Assembly: GCA_949130495.1 (NCBI GenBank)
Contig: CASBWL010000422.1
Coordinates: forward strand, 558,001 to 622,000
DNA length: 64,000 bases
Source: Sambucus nigra
Taxonomy: Eukaryota; Streptophyta; Magnoliopsida; Dipsacales; Adoxaceae
Direction of reading: 5' to 3'
Shown: positions 9,601 through 18,068 of the stretch, piece after piece
How positions within the stretch are numbered: the first letter of the stretch is position 1
Layout: each line of letters opens with the position of its first letter
Program-made: the position numbers and the translations under genes
The notes under the pieces: model-generated
What the model saw: only the letters and a program-made list of their open reading frames with translations
The model's database searches: none
Told to the model about the DNA's origin: nothing

Positions 9601-12576
9601 CACGAGCTACTCAGCTTCATGGATGCTTATTCTGGCTACAACCAAATCAAAATGAAACCTGAAGACAGGGAAAGTACTTCTTTTATTACCCCAAGGGGAA
9701 CTTATTGTTATAATGTTATGCCTTTTGGTTTAAAAAATGCAGGTGCAACATATCAGCGGTTGATGAACAAGGTATTCACCGAACAAATCAGCCGCAATAT
9801 GGAGGTCTATGTCGACGACATGCTCACCAAAAGCAAGAGAGCTGCAGATCATTTGGTTGACTTGAGTCAAACTTTTGATCAACTGGATAAATACCAGATG
9901 AAGCTTAACCCGACGAAATGTACCTTTGGAGTACGAGAAGGAATGTTCCTCGGATACATCGTCAACCAACGAGGTATTGAGGCAAATCCAGAAAAGATCA
10001 AAGCTCTTTTAGGGCTGCGATCCCCGACGACGAAGAAAGAAGTGCAAAGTCTTACCGGACGAGTTGCAGCACTCAACAGATTTGTATCCCGAGCAACTGA
10101 TAAATGCCTCCCATTCTTCAAAACGCTACGAAAAAGTTTTGAGTGGACTGATGAATGTGAGAAAGCCTTTCAAGATCTGAAGAAGTATTTGGGAGCCCCA
10201 CCATTGTTGTCTAGGCCAATAAATGGAGAGAAGCTGTACTTGTATTTGGCAGTATCAGAAAATGCAGTTAGCTCGGCGTTGATCAGATTGGAGAATGGAG
10301 TCCAGAAGCCAATTTATTACACAAGCAAGGCCTTCCGAGGTGCGGAAATCAGATACCCAAAGCTGGAAAAATTGGCACTGGCATTAATTGAAGCAAGTAG
10401 AAGAATGAGACCATACTTCCAGGCCCATACCATCATTGTGTATACCGACATGCCGTTAAGACAAGCCCTTCACAAACCAGAAAAATCAGGAAGATTGATG
10501 TATTGGGCAATAGAACTCGGTGAATATGATATTGTGTATGAACCCAGATCATCGTTGAAAGGGCAAGCCGTGGCAGATTTTATAGCAGAGTTCACATACC
10601 CTGATACCCCCGAGGAGCAAAAGATGCTTGCTGACCTACCTGTGGACGATACAGGATCGACAGACACAGATCCAAACCAACCAAGGTTGGTAAAAGGACT
10701 TATGGATGTAGAAAAATCATCATATTTAAATCCCGACCAACTCCGGTTGGTGGAGGGGCACGAACAAATGATCGACGAGGAACGAAGGATACCCGGGGAT
10801 GATGAAAGAAAACAGATGATATTTCACCGAGGAACTCTAACAGATAAGAAATTTGAAGATGAGTTACATACATGGAGATTATATGTAGATGGATCATCTT
10901 GCACGGCTGGTTGTGGAGCAGGGATTGTTTTAAATTCTCCAGATGATATTGACATGGAGTACGCCTTGAGATTCCAATTCAAAGCTTCCAATAATGAAGC
11001 TGAATATGAGGCTATGATAGCAGGTTTTCATTTGGCGAAAGTTATGGAGGCATGTCAAGTAATTGTTTTCAGTGATTCTCAGTTAATTGTGAATCAAATG
11101 ATGGGAATATATGCAGTGAAGGGAGAGTTAATGGTGAAGTACCATGCAAAAGTGATGGGATTGTTGAAAGAATTTGATGCTATTCAATTGGTGAGGATAC
11201 CGAGAATGGAGAATGCCAGAGCAGACGCATTGGCCCGACTAGCGTCAGCTACGCGCACCGAGCTGCGAAGAACAATACCAATTGAAGTATTAGAAAGTCG
11301 GAGCATAGAAGAAGATCTGACGATGAAGATTATTACCCTTGATTTAGGACCATCTTGGATGGATCCTATCAGAGCATACATTGAAGAAGGAGTACTACCG
11401 GAGGACAAACTAGCTGCCAAGAAATTGAAGTATAAAGTTGCTCGGTATGTGTTAACTAATGGTGTTTTGTATAGACGAGGAATTATGGCAGGTTTGCAGA
11501 GATGTGTGCATCCATCAGAAGTCAAAGAATTGATTGAAGAAATCCATGAAGGATCTTGTGGAGCTCATGTAGCAGGTCGGACCCTACTGCAAAGGGTGAT
11601 GACACAGGGATACTACTGGCCGACGATGAGAGATGATTGTATAGCTTATGCTAAGAAGTGTGACAAGTGCCAACGTTTTTCTTCCATCCGAAGAACTCCA
11701 CAGGCATTGTTGACACCCATAACATCACCTTGGCCATTTGCCATGTGGGGGATTGATCTGGTTGGACCACTGCCGACGACCCGAGGAAGGTTCAAGTATC
11801 TCGTCGTGGCAGTAGACTATTTTACTAAGTGGGTGGAAGCTGAACCACTAATTTATATGATGTACGAGAAGGTGTACCAGTTCATATGGAAGAATATCAT
11901 TTGTCGATATGGTCTCCCCCACGCTTTCATCACAGACCATGGAACACAATTTGATAATGAAGAATTTGCTGCCTATTGTCATCAGTCAAACGTCTTGAAG
12001 TTTCATTCAGCACCAGGCCATCCCCAAAGCAATGGGCAGACTGAAGTGATGAAGAGAACATTACTAAATGGGTTGAAGAAGAGGTTAAGTGAGGCTAAAG
12101 CAAATTGGATTAATGAGCTACAGTCAGTTTTGTGGGCTTACCGAACAACTCCCCGAGCAGCAACAGGAGAATCACCATATATGCTAGCATTTGGAAGTGA
12201 GGCTGTGATACCTGCCGAGTTGGGCCTACCAACACATAGGGTGTTAAATTTCAATTCTCCGATCAGTGATTTGATGAGAAGGATGGATTTAGATATGCTC
12301 GAGGAAGTCAGAGAAGAGGCAGCCATTAGGAATGCTGCTTATCAACAACGAACAGCTCTGTTTTACAACAAGAGGGTAAAGAAATGTGATTTAAAAGAAG
12401 GGGATTATGTGCTAAAGAAGGTCATTCAGAAGCAGAATAAACTGGAAGCAAACTGGCATGGACCTTACCGAGTTACAGAGGTTGTTCGACCAGGAACTTA
12501 CAGAATAGCAACTCTAGAAGGAGAGGAATTTAAAAATGCATGGAATGCTGAACACCTGCGCAAGTATTATCAATGA
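6682..12576 (+). CDS. Tat-lineage Gag-Pol polyprotein (1964 aa, intact)
   Basis: Encodes all proteins for particle assembly, reverse transcription and integration in one frame, without a frameshift. Order by residue: basic, disordered Gag N-terminus; Retrotrans_gag core about 234-390; zinc knuckle of the form CEFHKDHGHMTKNC starting at C478; aspartic protease with DNGSSADIM (D658); reverse transcriptase about 860-1110 with YVDD (Y1043); Ty3-type RNase H about 1152-1304, whose first catalytic Asp position reads YLAVSEN; a second, archaeal-type RNase H from about 1397 with YVDGSS (D1403), NNEAEYEA, FSDSQLIV and ADALARLA, so its D-E-D-D set looks complete; integrase with an HHCC finger and D1692-D1752-E1788 (D-X59-D-X35-E), then WHGPYRV. 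There is no chromodomain. The ATG at 6682 is the first after the primer-binding site. The dual RNase H is the Tat hallmark. Confidence 0.96.
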   Translation: MADNPESSNRNVGNTGNLPNPSASPDLAGIMTNLAQGQTAMQESMRRLIQTLQGGAPTYSGQRSDHRQSQSRRTGSYRNEEYNDFSYQPGRTSSIRASDTDQRITLSPERTSALERLSRVSPFSRLGPRRNMSPPRAPSRSFRPPPGLREGSAQSRPTTRRDKSQEATSEQSVARTKRPEEGNEAWKGSIQRLEDRLGEMAKARNPLQRTFVQGTPFVQAIVDFPTPSKFKAPVVTPKYDGKTDPVLHIEQYQAAADIYAVPDEMRCRAFSGTLTGSAQIWYNNLPRGKISTFVQLAELFIGNFCFGAKPIKRVAHLLSVRQKSGESTRDYITRFNNEKLEVIDYEEKTAITALMSGLLPNKLYYTLAKDPPKNMSELMAKAAKIMNAEEAMAAKKNMDKEIKVEVDNSKKKDQKSNGGDKYSKNNRMKLEALKKYDNYTPLKVGINHVLEEIRNNEEIKWPEKLKTDPDMRNKTKYCEFHKDHGHMTKNCIALQNEIETLIRRGKLSKYVDRRSERKNDDRTRERSRSPRRAKEKKRRDHEEDPDDDPDLPKKPRKPEREVFSIRFGSLDCNVITGGDAGGGDLTAERKSYLGEAQACSYIQRINLAEDDRPRKVNKEKLVIGFSKNDLAGVLYPHDDPLVIKMRMKDVVISRVLVDNGSSADIMYYSCFDSLNLKLSQLEPYHRPLLGFAGEKVFPLGTIKLDILIGTWPACRTERIRFFVMDKNVQSAYNIIMGRVGLKKFEAVPSTVHQCLKFPTNFGVGIMKGDQKVARECYYSSAEQEELEELQKKTTTYQVEESTEIETLDPKDESQLVKGQVVESTEIVILDDEHPERITQIGSSLDFSIKQELITFLRNRKNTFAWSHEDMPGIDPNFLCHELNVNKEIKPVKQRRRVFSPEKNQAIQEEVEKLQKAQFIEDVKYPDWLANVVMVKKKNNKLRMCVDFTDLNKACPKDHFPLPRIDQLVDATSGHELLSFMDAYSGYNQIKMKPEDRESTSFITPRGTYCYNVMPFGLKNAGATYQRLMNKVFTEQISRNMEVYVDDMLTKSKRAADHLVDLSQTFDQLDKYQMKLNPTKCTFGVREGMFLGYIVNQRGIEANPEKIKALLGLRSPTTKKEVQSLTGRVAALNRFVSRATDKCLPFFKTLRKSFEWTDECEKAFQDLKKYLGAPPLLSRPINGEKLYLYLAVSENAVSSALIRLENGVQKPIYYTSKAFRGAEIRYPKLEKLALALIEASRRMRPYFQAHTIIVYTDMPLRQALHKPEKSGRLMYWAIELGEYDIVYEPRSSLKGQAVADFIAEFTYPDTPEEQKMLADLPVDDTGSTDTDPNQPRLVKGLMDVEKSSYLNPDQLRLVEGHEQMIDEERRIPGDDERKQMIFHRGTLTDKKFEDELHTWRLYVDGSSCTAGCGAGIVLNSPDDIDMEYALRFQFKASNNEAEYEAMIAGFHLAKVMEACQVIVFSDSQLIVNQMMGIYAVKGELMVKYHAKVMGLLKEFDAIQLVRIPRMENARADALARLASATRTELRRTIPIEVLESRSIEEDLTMKIITLDLGPSWMDPIRAYIEEGVLPEDKLAAKKLKYKVARYVLTNGVLYRRGIMAGLQRCVHPSEVKELIEEIHEGSCGAHVAGRTLLQRVMTQGYYWPTMRDDCIAYAKKCDKCQRFSSIRRTPQALLTPITSPWPFAMWGIDLVGPLPTTRGRFKYLVVAVDYFTKWVEAEPLIYMMYEKVYQFIWKNIICRYGLPHAFITDHGTQFDNEEFAAYCHQSNVLKFHSAPGHPQSNGQTEVMKRTLLNGLKKRLSEAKANWINELQSVLWAYRTTPRAATGESPYMLAFGSEAVIPAELGLPTHRVLNFNSPISDLMRRMDLDMLEEVREEAAIRNAAYQQRTALFYNKRVKKCDLKEGDYVLKKVIQKQNKLEANWHGPYRVTEVVRPGTYRIATLEGEEFKNAWNAEHLRKYYQ

Positions 12577-12685
12577 TGTCCAATGTAAAGCATTTCTCTC
12601 ATTATGAATAAAACGAAGATGTTTCACCAGTTTTCCTTTTGATGAAAGTTTTTCGGGGAATACTAGTGTAATACACTATACAACG

Positions 12686-13030
12686 AAAGTGCTCTAAGGA
12701 GCCAACCTCCTTTGGTTAGGAGGACAGCTCTTCGGAGCAAAAGTGCTCTAAGGAGCCAACAAATACAGCTCTTCGGAGCAAAAGTGCTCTAAGGAGCCAA
12801 CAAATGCAGCTCTTCGGAGCAAAAGTGCTCTAAGGAGCCAACCTCCTTTGGTTAGGAGGACAGCTCTTCGGAGCAAAAGTGCTCTAAGGAGCCAACCTCC
12901 TTTGGTTAGGAGGACAGCTCTATTGAGCAAAAAGTGCTATAAGTAGCCAACCTCCTTTGGTTAGGAGGACATGCTCTACGGAGCCAAAAAAATGCTCTAA
13001 GGAGCCAAAAGCTTTAAGGAGCCAAAAAGT
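12686..13030 (+). repeat. Tandem array in Tat-1 3' untranslated region
   Basis: About seven copies of a unit built on GTGCTCTAAGGAGCC followed by CAGCTCTTCGGAGCAAA. Some units carry an insert CCTCCTTTGGTTAGGAGG, so unit lengths alternate between roughly 41 and 52 bp. The last copies (after 12930) are degenerate. The core pairs with itself (GCTC...GAGC), giving hairpins. Such hypervariable arrays after integrase are known from Tat elements and can seed satellites. Confidence 0.9.
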
Positions 13031-13039
13031 GTACACCAG

Positions 13040-13320
13040 CAGGATCAACCACGGTTGGTAAGATAAAAATATACTCTCATATTACAACTTATGTTGGTCG
13101 GGAGGTAATATTGTTACAATGAGTTCTTTGAAGAACAAAATGTTTAAAAAATACACCAAGTATAGTTGGTCGGGGATAAAAACCCAATAACTGTAGTTGG
13201 TCGGCGAGGACAACTTATTGATCTTAGTTGGTCGGACGCAATTTTATAATCAAACCAAGTATAGTTCGTCGGAGCTGTATTTAGTCGACAAACATTATTC
13301 ACCCACCTTGGTTGGTTGGA
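13040..13320 (+). repeat. Dispersed AGTTGGTCGG repeats
   Basis: Six to seven copies of TTGGTCGG or close variants at irregular 35-65-bp spacing between the tandem array and the antisense gene. No coding frame covers them. They look like an older, eroded tandem array. Confidence 0.65.
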
Positions 13321-13561
13321 AACAGTTTGAACATTTTTCTCATTACTTTATTATTAAGTGATCGAGAAACATTACTAATACTTGTAACCTTTTATTAGGT
13401 TACTTATTGAACAATAATACTGTTAGCTTTTTAATAGATACATAGATACATGTGTACAAATATAAATGTGCTTGATAAAACAAAATTGGTAAACAGAAAA
13501 TGAAAATCTTTTCATTAATCTGGAATAAATTACAAATTACAAAATTGTTACATGGACATTA

Positions 13562-14842
13562 CTATTCTATTGGTTTTTTGCCCTGTGCTTTAGAAACAGG
13601 TTCCTCGCCGGCAGGAGGGTCTTCTAGGCAAAGGGGAGAATTGATGAAATTAACATCTCTAAGCATTCTGACGTTCATAACAGAAGGCGTGTGCAAAAGA
13701 TGCTCAGGACGAGATAATTCAGCTTGGGAGTGAAGGCTATAATCACCAAGATATTTCGAAATTAGACTGCGAGGAATGGAGCGAGCTGGAATCCATGCCA
13801 TATCCAATTTGAAAGGTGGTACAGGCAGATCTAATAACGATGGAGCATGATAGTCCCATAAAAAATGCCCTTGCTCCAACTTTAATACACCCAATGCATT
13901 TAACCATCCTTGCTTGTAACCTTCATTATTAGCATGTTCAATGCGAGCATCCAGATGAACGAGAGCTTCATTGTATCCTGCCATCCAGAATTCTCTTGGC
14001 TGTTTATGGAATTGGAAGGTTAATCTATCCAATTGTTCATGAAGGCTTTTGGCAAAGAGATCTTTGTTATGCAAGGCAGATTTCGTTGATGCCAGCTGAT
14101 CTTCCAGAGACAGATTTTTATTGGACATTTCAGTCAGAGCACGGTCTTTTACTTTCAACTGGAATGCTTGAGTTTCCAGAATAGACTGAGTGCGAGCTTC
14201 CTCAACATTTTGGCTGACTCTTCCTCGCCCCCGAGAACCTCTTCCTCGTCCCCGAGCAGTTCCAGAAATGGCAGATCTTCTTAAGTCCTCCAGCTCTTGC
14301 CTCAGTTTGGCATTTTCGACCTCTAAGAACGAGAAGCCTTCATCAGTGACTGGTATTAATGCAGTAGAGGATGAAGCAGCAGATTCATACTGAGCTAATT
14401 TCTTCTGCAAATTGTTATTTTCTTGCTCCAGGATCTCAGCGATTTGTCTACAGGCTTCAATTTCACCTTTTAGGGTCCTCTCCCTGACGTCATACCCAGC
14501 AATGATCTTCTTGTGGCCTGTTTCTGAAGAGAGCTGCTGGTATCTATTTTCATAATCTTCATGTAATAAAGCCATTGATTCGTTATGTTGATTTTGAAGA
14601 TCCTTTAAGGAATCATGAAGCTCTTCAATCAACTCATAGTAAGCGACATTGTTGGCCACTGCTCGGTCGAGTAAAGCTTTCAAGTATTGATAAGCTTCAA
14701 TAGCCTGCTCTGAAGCACCGTGACCAAGGATATCAACAATTTCCGATGTACTAAGATCTGTATGACCAGCCTTATAGTATTGATGACATTGCTGCATCAA
14801 CTCGGTATCATGAGAAGAGATCAATTCCATTCTAGCAACAAA
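13562..14842 (-). CDS. Antisense gene exon 4: coiled coil with Arg-Gly box
   Basis: From the acceptor CATTAG at 14843 the frame reads through an internal ATG (14830), so it could be an exon or a separate 422-aa ORF. It shows coiled-coil segments, an RGRGRGSRGRGR nucleic-acid-binding-type box and a C-terminal conserved block with PREFWMAGYNEALVHLDAR. Tat-2 keeps a decayed counterpart of that block near 30600. The stop is at 13562-13564. Confidence 0.65.
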   Translation of the reverse strand, partial: FVARMELISSHDTELMQQCHQYYKAGHTDLSTSEIVDILGHGASEQAIEAYQYLKALLDRAVANNVAYYELIEELHDSLKDLQNQHNESMALLHEDYENRYQQLSSETGHKKIIAGYDVRERTLKGEIEACRQIAEILEQENNNLQKKLAQYESAASSSTALIPVTDEGFSFLEVENAKLRQELEDLRRSAISGTARGRGRGSRGRGRVSQNVEEARTQSILETQAFQLKVKDRALTEMSNKNLSLEDQLASTKSALHNKDLFAKSLHEQLDRLTFQFHKQPREFWMAGYNEALVHLDARIEHANNEGYKQGWLNALGVLKLEQGHFLWDYHAPSLLDLPVPPFKLDMAWIPARSIPRSLISKYLGDYSLHSQAELSRPEHLLHTPSVMNVRMLRDVNFINSPLCLEDPPAGEEPVSKAQGKKPIE

Positions 14843-17075
14843 CTAATGACAAGAAAAAGACAACAATCAACAAAAACAAGTTATCAACAACAGAGATGAG
14901 CAAAGATATATTTTATTAGATCATCAAAAAGTTACATCGTTCGATTACAAGGAAATACAGAAAGGCTACCGAACAACTTCACACCTTTTCCTTGTCCCCC
15001 AAGACTTTCTCGGGAGGCTGGGACGAGGAGCTCGGTTGCTCGGTGATAACTACAGCTTGATCGGTAGGAGTCTTCTCGGGAGGAGGAGGCATGGAAGAAA
15101 TGTCCTCGGTGGCAGATGGTTGAGAGGCAGAAACTTGATCACCCATAGCCATGGAAGATTCATCTGAAGCAGGTTCATCTTCTTCTTCTTCCACAATTGG
15201 TGGAGGAGGACCAGGGAGATGCCGTTGGAATAGCTCAGAATCATCTTGGACTTTTAGCTCTTGCAGAGCAGCTACCCAACCATCATAGAAGTATTTCAAC
15301 TCCCCATATTGGACTTGGGACGTCATTGCAGCTATCCCTCTCTCCCATCCTTTCTCCCAACCAACACTGAAATGTTTCTTGATTGCAACTTTTCTCCTCG
15401 ATTTCTCCGAGGAGAGCTTCACCTCCAGTTCCTCTTTCTTAACCTTAATATCTCGCAGAGTAGATATTTCTCCTTCTGCTTTCTTCAATTTATCATCAGA
15501 TTCCTGATGTTTAACTTCCAAATCTTTAATTTTCTCCTCCAAATTCTTGGAGGTTTCAGCCATCTTCATCTTATCAGCCTCAGCCACAGCCAATTTTTTC
15601 TCCCAAACAGTTTTCTCCTCGATGTACTGTTGGTGAGATTCCTTCACAGATTGGGTTAAACCCAACAGAGCATCGTCAACATCGGACGAGGAAGTGGAAG
15701 CTTTAATAACTTGATCTTTCTTCACGATGGTATTGAAGCAGTTCACCAGCTGAAAGATAAGAAAAACAATAGAGTCAACACAAATACAAGAATTCAAGAA
15801 AAAGAAAGAAAGATCAAAGGTATGAGATATTTACTGAAGAAAGATGGCGAGCAGCTAGGGATGTCAATGTGTCCCTAGGAATTTTTTCATCAACCCCGAG
15901 AACCTCGGGTATAACTGAGCTCGTTGAAGAACTCGGAAGAATAATTTTTGAGACACCACTACCACCAGCGGGTAGAGAAGATGCAGTTCCAGCGAGATTA
16001 ACTGAGGATGATTTCCTCAATCTCTTCAAAGGACGGTCTGTAGCATCAACCAAGGAAGAAGTCTTGGTCGGAGAGATGGCAATTACATCAGCAGGAGCAT
16101 TTTTCTTGCTCGGGGCCACCGGGGGCTTCTCGGCAACTTTGGAGGAACCAGCATCTACTTTTTTAGTCCCCTCTGGGATATCAATTTTGCCTTTCTGGGC
16201 TCCAACAGCAGAAGAAGTGTCACCAAATAGAGCAGGAGGAGCTCTTTTCTTGCCCATTCTCTGAGATAGGGGGATATGAGAATCTGAAGATGAACTTTCT
16301 GGTGTTGAAGCTGGTTCAACAGGGCGAGCAGTATAAGAGGTTGTGTAACTCTTATACTGTAGTAAATATGAAGCAGATCTAATATGCTCGTCAGCAATGG
16401 TCTTATGCAAATTCCAGATAAGTTTCAAATGCTTGATATTCACTTCTGACTCTTTTGGAGTTTTTCTTTTGCTATCAACTGCAAACAAATACATAATAGA
16501 ATATCAGTCATACATTTTGTCAAACAGATGAAAGCATAATTTCATAAGTAAAATAAAATGAAAAATAAACCTATCCCATTGCCGTATGGGGGGCATCTGG
16601 GACCGTTGTATACTTCATTCTCAGATAAAGGCGCATGTTGCCAATTTTTTATGACCAACCCATGCTCAAAATAATCCCTATTTGAGTCAGGGAGATTAAC
16701 TACAAGAGCCCTATTCAAATACCTAGTTTTCAAATAATAAATATTATCTAGAACGGCCCATTTATAACAAAACATAATTTCAGGGATCCCAATACGAGTC
16801 CCATGAGTTAAATTTAATTTGTGCACCCCGTTAATTATTCTCCATGAATTGGGGGCTATTTTTGCAGGAACAAGATCAAAATATTGACAAAACTCAAGAC
16901 ATAATGGGTTTGGTGGAAAGGAAAAACCGCATTCAGCAACAAAAAGACTGGGGAACCAATGTCCCTCAGCCAATCGAAAGTAATCTAAAGGCTCAGAAAG
17001 AACCTCTAGAGTTACCCACGAAGGAATGGAAAAATCAGAACGGAATTTCTCAACAGATTCCACAATATAAACCAT
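13562..17075 (-). CDS. Antisense spliced gene of Tat-1 (predicted 1064 aa, 4 exons)
   Basis: On the strand opposite Gag-Pol, four open stretches join at GT-AG introns into one frame. Exons: 17075-16571 (505 nt), 16478-15835 (644), 15749-14985 (765), 14842-13562 (1281). Introns of 92, 85 and 142 bp interrupt in phases 1, 0 and 0. The sum, 3195 nt, is a multiple of three and ends in one stop. The N-terminal part resembles the plant 'putative gypsy-type transposon' domain (Transposase_28). Then follow a Ser/Pro/Lys-rich region, coiled coil, an acidic Pro-rich segment, more coiled coil and an Arg-Gly box. The ATG at 17075-17073 is the first in frame; a TATA-like box lies about 170 bp upstream. 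An AATAAA inside intron 3 could instead end a three-exon transcript at the stop 14979. Function unknown; conserved in Tat-2. Transcription would oppose the genomic RNA. Confidence 0.72.
14985..15749 (-). CDS. Antisense gene exon 3: coiled coil and acidic Pro-rich segment
   Basis: Starts after the acceptor CTTTCAG at 15750 with LVNCFNTIVKK. A long heptad-rich coiled coil follows (Glu/Lys-rich, about 15660-15420), then GWEKGWERGI and an acidic, Pro-rich stretch with PPPPIVEEEE. Either ends at the donor AAG|GTGTGA (14984) or reads three bases on to a TGA at 14979-14981. Confidence 0.68.
15835..16478 (-). CDS. Antisense gene exon 2: linker
   Basis: Follows the acceptor TTTGCAG at 16479. Begins within GTT-GAT-AGC (phase 1), then a short conserved block, ADEHIRSASYLLQYKS, whose equivalent in Tat-2 reads NDEHPRSISYLLEYTN. 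The rest is Ser/Thr/Pro/Lys-rich and probably disordered, with two basic clusters (GKKRAPP, PLKRLRK) that could serve nuclear import. Ends before the donor GTAAAT at 15834, phase 0. Confidence 0.7.
16571..17075 (-). CDS. Antisense gene exon 1: Transposase_28-like domain
   Basis: 168 codons plus one base. It starts MVYIVESVEKF and contains FPPNPLCLEFCQYFDLVPAK followed by APNSWRIINGV. This pattern (a plant-specific domain listed as 'putative gypsy type transposon') occurs widely in plant genomes beside gypsy elements. Ends ...GGGATAG before the donor GTTTAT at 16570. The frame runs open further upstream only from a TTG codon, so the ATG at 17075 is preferred. Confidence 0.75.
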
Positions 17076-17239
17076 ATTGAATAAAAGAGATACAGAAGAA
17101 AGAAAGAAGATCTTACAGAAAGAAAGGAGATGTGTTGACAACGAACGGAAACAAAGATGAACGCACAAGAGAAGAAGAGAAGAGAAAGGTTGAATGCAGA
17201 GAATGAAAAACGAAGACGACGGTATGGTTACCAAAGAAG

Positions 17240-17248
17240 TTTAAATAC
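17240..17248 (-). promoter_or_regulatory. TATA-like box for the antisense gene
   Basis: Minus strand reads TATTTAAAC about 170 bp before the ATG at 17075 and between that ATG and the 3' LTR. It is the only good TATA-like motif I saw there. No transcript evidence is possible from sequence alone. Confidence 0.4.
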
Positions 17249-17491
17249 TTTGCATTGGGAAGCGGCGAAAGAAATGATTACCAAAAAGAAACTACTAAAC
17301 TTCCGGCGGCTAAAAGGACAAAATTTGCACGAATATCAAAGCGCTTTATCAAAAAGGCGGAAACTGCGAAATAAGAAGGAAATTTGAATACAATGTTCCT
17401 GAAACCCGGGAAGTACATTTAATATTGCCATATACCGAGAAAGAATGTTCCATACTCTTCAGAGTTCAAAATATGAAACATTGGGGGCTTC

Positions 17492-18063
17492 TGTTGATAC
17501 CAAAATTAATGTGCTGATGTGGACGAATAAGATGAAGACACGTGTCAATCTACATGGCACAATAGCAACGAGGAAGATCGTTTCCCGACCAACCGTGCTT
17601 CCTTCCTAACAACGAGAATACACCGAGAAACTCTATCACACCGAGGAACTCTATCATCCCGAGATACTCTAAGTACTCCGAGGAACTTTTGATCAACAAG
17701 CAACTAAGGCGGTCCGAACTGCATCTTGGCCGTATCATTAATTATCAGACGGACAACTGTTCAACTATCCATTGTATTCTTGACGCACACGTCGCATTAA
17801 ATGTATTACCCTTTCATATGTAAATCATTTAATGTATTGGACCTTTCATGTACAGCCTCAAGGCTATAAATACATTGTATCTCCCTCATTCAAAGAGACC
17901 GGAATTTCTTGAGAGAACTTGTAATCAAGAATTCCACAAACACTCAGCAATAACATAACAGTGGACGTAGGCTTTATTCCTAGCCGAACCACTTTAAAAA
18001 TCTTTGTCTTATTTATTTATCTGTGATTGAATAATTAGAGCAATCTAATTTTTTACATCAACA
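17492..18063 (+). repeat. Tat-1 3' LTR with polypurine tract
   Basis: 572 bp, preceded directly by the polypurine tract TTGGGGGCTTC (17481-17491). One mismatch to the 5' LTR was seen. Followed by the target-site duplication CACGC at 18064-18068. Confidence 0.95.
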
Positions 18064-18068
18064 CACGC

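Larger units (their letters stand above)
6047..18063 (+). mobile_element. Tat-1: intact young Tat-lineage Ty3/gypsy retrotransposon
   Basis: A complete 12,017-bp element. LTRs are 6047-6618 and 17492-18063, both 572 bp, starting TGTTGATACC and ending ACATCAACA, with only one mismatch seen (CTCGG versus CTTGG near 6271/17716). The target-site duplication CACGC (6042-6046, 18064-18068) is perfect. Order: 5' LTR, primer-binding site, one Gag-Pol ORF, tandem-repeat 3' region, antisense gene, polypurine tract, 3' LTR. The second RNase H after the Ty3-type one and the antisense gene place it in the Tat group. It sits inside the left LTR of the Tekay-like element. Intact ORF plus near-identical LTRs suggest a recent, possibly still mobile copy. 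Confidence 0.95.

Noticed and set aside
13562..14830. Considered as a captured host gene
   Set aside because: A decayed homologue lies in the corresponding place of Tat-2, so it is part of the element and not a recent capture.
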